Assembly (NCBI GenBank): GCA_035286585.1
Contig: DATEDC010000060.1
Coordinates: 1 to 24,967, forward strand
Source of the DNA: DSOS01 sp035286585
Lineage (GTDB): Bacteria; Chloroflexota; Anaerolineae; Anaerolineales; UBA4823
Length of the DNA stretch: 24,967 nt
Direction of reading: 5' to 3'
Each line of letters opens with the position of its first letter. Position 1 is the stretch's first letter. Both the position numbers and the translations under genes were made by a program. Positions 24,114-24,967 of this stretch are shown in pieces. The notes under the pieces are model-generated. The model was not told the DNA's origin. It made no database searches and worked only from the letters and a program-made list of their open reading frames with translations.

Positions 24114-24967
24114 ATGTTACACAAAGCCCGACAAATCCGCCCTCAATTGGTCCACTGGCGGCGGACGATCCACCGCCAGCCGGAGCTGGGGTTCCATGTC
24201 TACCACACCGCGGAGCTGGTGGCGCAAACCCTCGCCGAGCTGGGCGTGGAGGTGCAGACCGGGGTGGGCAAAACAGGCGTGGTCGGCTACCTGGGCGAGG
24301 CGGAGGGTCCGGTGATCGCCATCCGGGCGGATATGGACGCCCTGCCTATCCAGGAAGCCAACCAGGTGGAATACGCCTCCCAGGTTCCCGGCAGCATGCA
24401 CGCCTGTGGGCACGACGCCCACACCGCCATGCTCTTAGGCGTGGCGAAGCTGCTCAGCCAGGAGAAGCTGCCCGGCCAGGTGCGGCTGCTCTTCCAGCCC
24501 TCCGAGGAGAACTTCGACGAGGAGGGGATCAGCGGCGCTCCGCGCATGATCGCTGACGGCGCTCTCGAAGGGGTGCAGCGGGTGATCGCCCTGCACGTGG
24601 ACGGCACGCTGGAGGTCGGCAGGGTAGCCGCCGAAGATGGCCCGGTGGGGGCTGCGGTGGATACTTTCAAAGCCCATATCCTCGGCAGCGGGGGTCACGG
24701 GGCTTACCCTCATCAAGTTGTGGACCCGATCTGGCTGGCTTCCCACGTGCTGAGCGCTCTGTACGCTATTCCCTCGCGCCAGGTGACCCCCTTACAGCCG
24801 TGCGTGGTCTCGGTAGGTGTGATCCAGGGCGGCAGCGCCGAGAACGTGATCCCGGCTGAGGTCTACCTGGAAGGCACGCTGCGCAGTTACACCGACCAGG
24901 TGCGCGAGAAATTGATCCTGGAAGTGGAGCGGGCGCTGGCGCTGAGCCGAAACTACGAGGGGGATTA
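24114..24967 (+). CDS. M20-family amidohydrolase (hippurate/IAA-amino-acid hydrolase type), 3' truncated
   Basis: The frame runs open through the right edge, giving 284 visible residues of a family usually near 390-400. It begins MLHKARQIRPQLVHWRRTIHRQPELGF. IRADMDALPIQE is present. MHACGHDAHTAMLLG gives metal ligands Cys98 and His100/His103, and FQPSEEN gives catalytic/ligand Glu131-Glu132. HILGSGGHGAYPHQ starts the lid domain. The CGHDxH form indicates the M20D branch, which removes acyl groups from N-acyl amino acids. AAAGG lies 7 bases before ATG 24114. It follows the methyltransferase operon after a weak terminator. Whether it shares that substrate, for example by releasing an amino-acid derivative, cannot be judged. 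Confidence 0.9.
   Translation, partial: MLHKARQIRPQLVHWRRTIHRQPELGFHVYHTAELVAQTLAELGVEVQTGVGKTGVVGYLGEAEGPVIAIRADMDALPIQEANQVEYASQVPGSMHACGHDAHTAMLLGVAKLLSQEKLPGQVRLLFQPSEENFDEEGISGAPRMIADGALEGVQRVIALHVDGTLEVGRVAAEDGPVGAAVDTFKAHILGSGGHGAYPHQVVDPIWLASHVLSALYAIPSRQVTPLQPCVVSVGVIQGGSAENVIPAEVYLEGTLRSYTDQVREKLILEVERALALSRNYEGD

Overview
The window looks like part of a chromosome from an anaerobic member of the Chloroflexota, probably class Anaerolineae. That placement is an inference from gene style: high-GC coding regions, Pro/Thr-linker lipoproteins, a DUF5667/DUF5666 protein with an Asn/Asp-rich tail, RskA-type anti-sigma factors, and a corrinoid methyltransferase operon. No rRNA or other phylogenetic marker is present. 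There are 22 protein genes (the first and last cut by the window edges) and one sigma-factor remnant.

Left part (1-8450). A truncated M23-type peptidase and a lipoprotein with a Pro/Thr linker lie on the plus strand. On the minus strand is a drug-efflux-type unit: a MarR regulator with a readable promoter and 14-bp palindromic operator, followed by two ABC half-transporters. Their motifs predict a heterodimer with one degenerate ATP site. Next come a lipoprotein with two Gmad2-like domains and, divergently, a family 2 glycosyltransferase.

Middle part (8450-14270). An ECF sigma factor and its zinc-finger/RskA anti-sigma factor lie on the minus strand. Back to back with them is a decayed sigma region-4 fragment, stopped by a TAG where the family normally has Gln, followed by its apparent partner gene, a DUF5667 protein ending in a 121-residue Asn/Asp repeat tail. 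A strong 18-bp-stem terminator separates this from an STT3-like multi-pass membrane protein. A tail-to-tail overlapping enolase-superfamily gene (MLE/epimerase type) follows. Its expected ATG reads ATA behind a good ribosome binding site.

Right part (14270-24000) is the main system: one plus-strand operon of ten genes under a GntR/UTRA regulator with a textbook promoter overlapped by an inverted repeat. The order is gntR, a non-pyrrolysine MttB-family methyltransferase, an ASKHA-type reductive activator with an N-terminal [2Fe-2S] domain, a corrinoid protein, a homocysteine methyltransferase-like protein, a DUF1638 protein, a small 'virulence factor' family protein, MetV, MetF and a methyltetrahydrofolate:corrinoid methyltransferase. 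Read as a pathway, a quaternary amine would be demethylated by the MttB homologue. The methyl group would pass through the corrinoid protein to tetrahydrofolate (or to homocysteine), and MetF/MetV would interconvert methyl- and methylene-tetrahydrofolate. The activator would rescue Co(II). The divergent enolase-superfamily epimerase hints at a chiral betaine, such as a proline-betaine type compound, as substrate; this is a hypothesis. A truncated M20 amidohydrolase ends the window.
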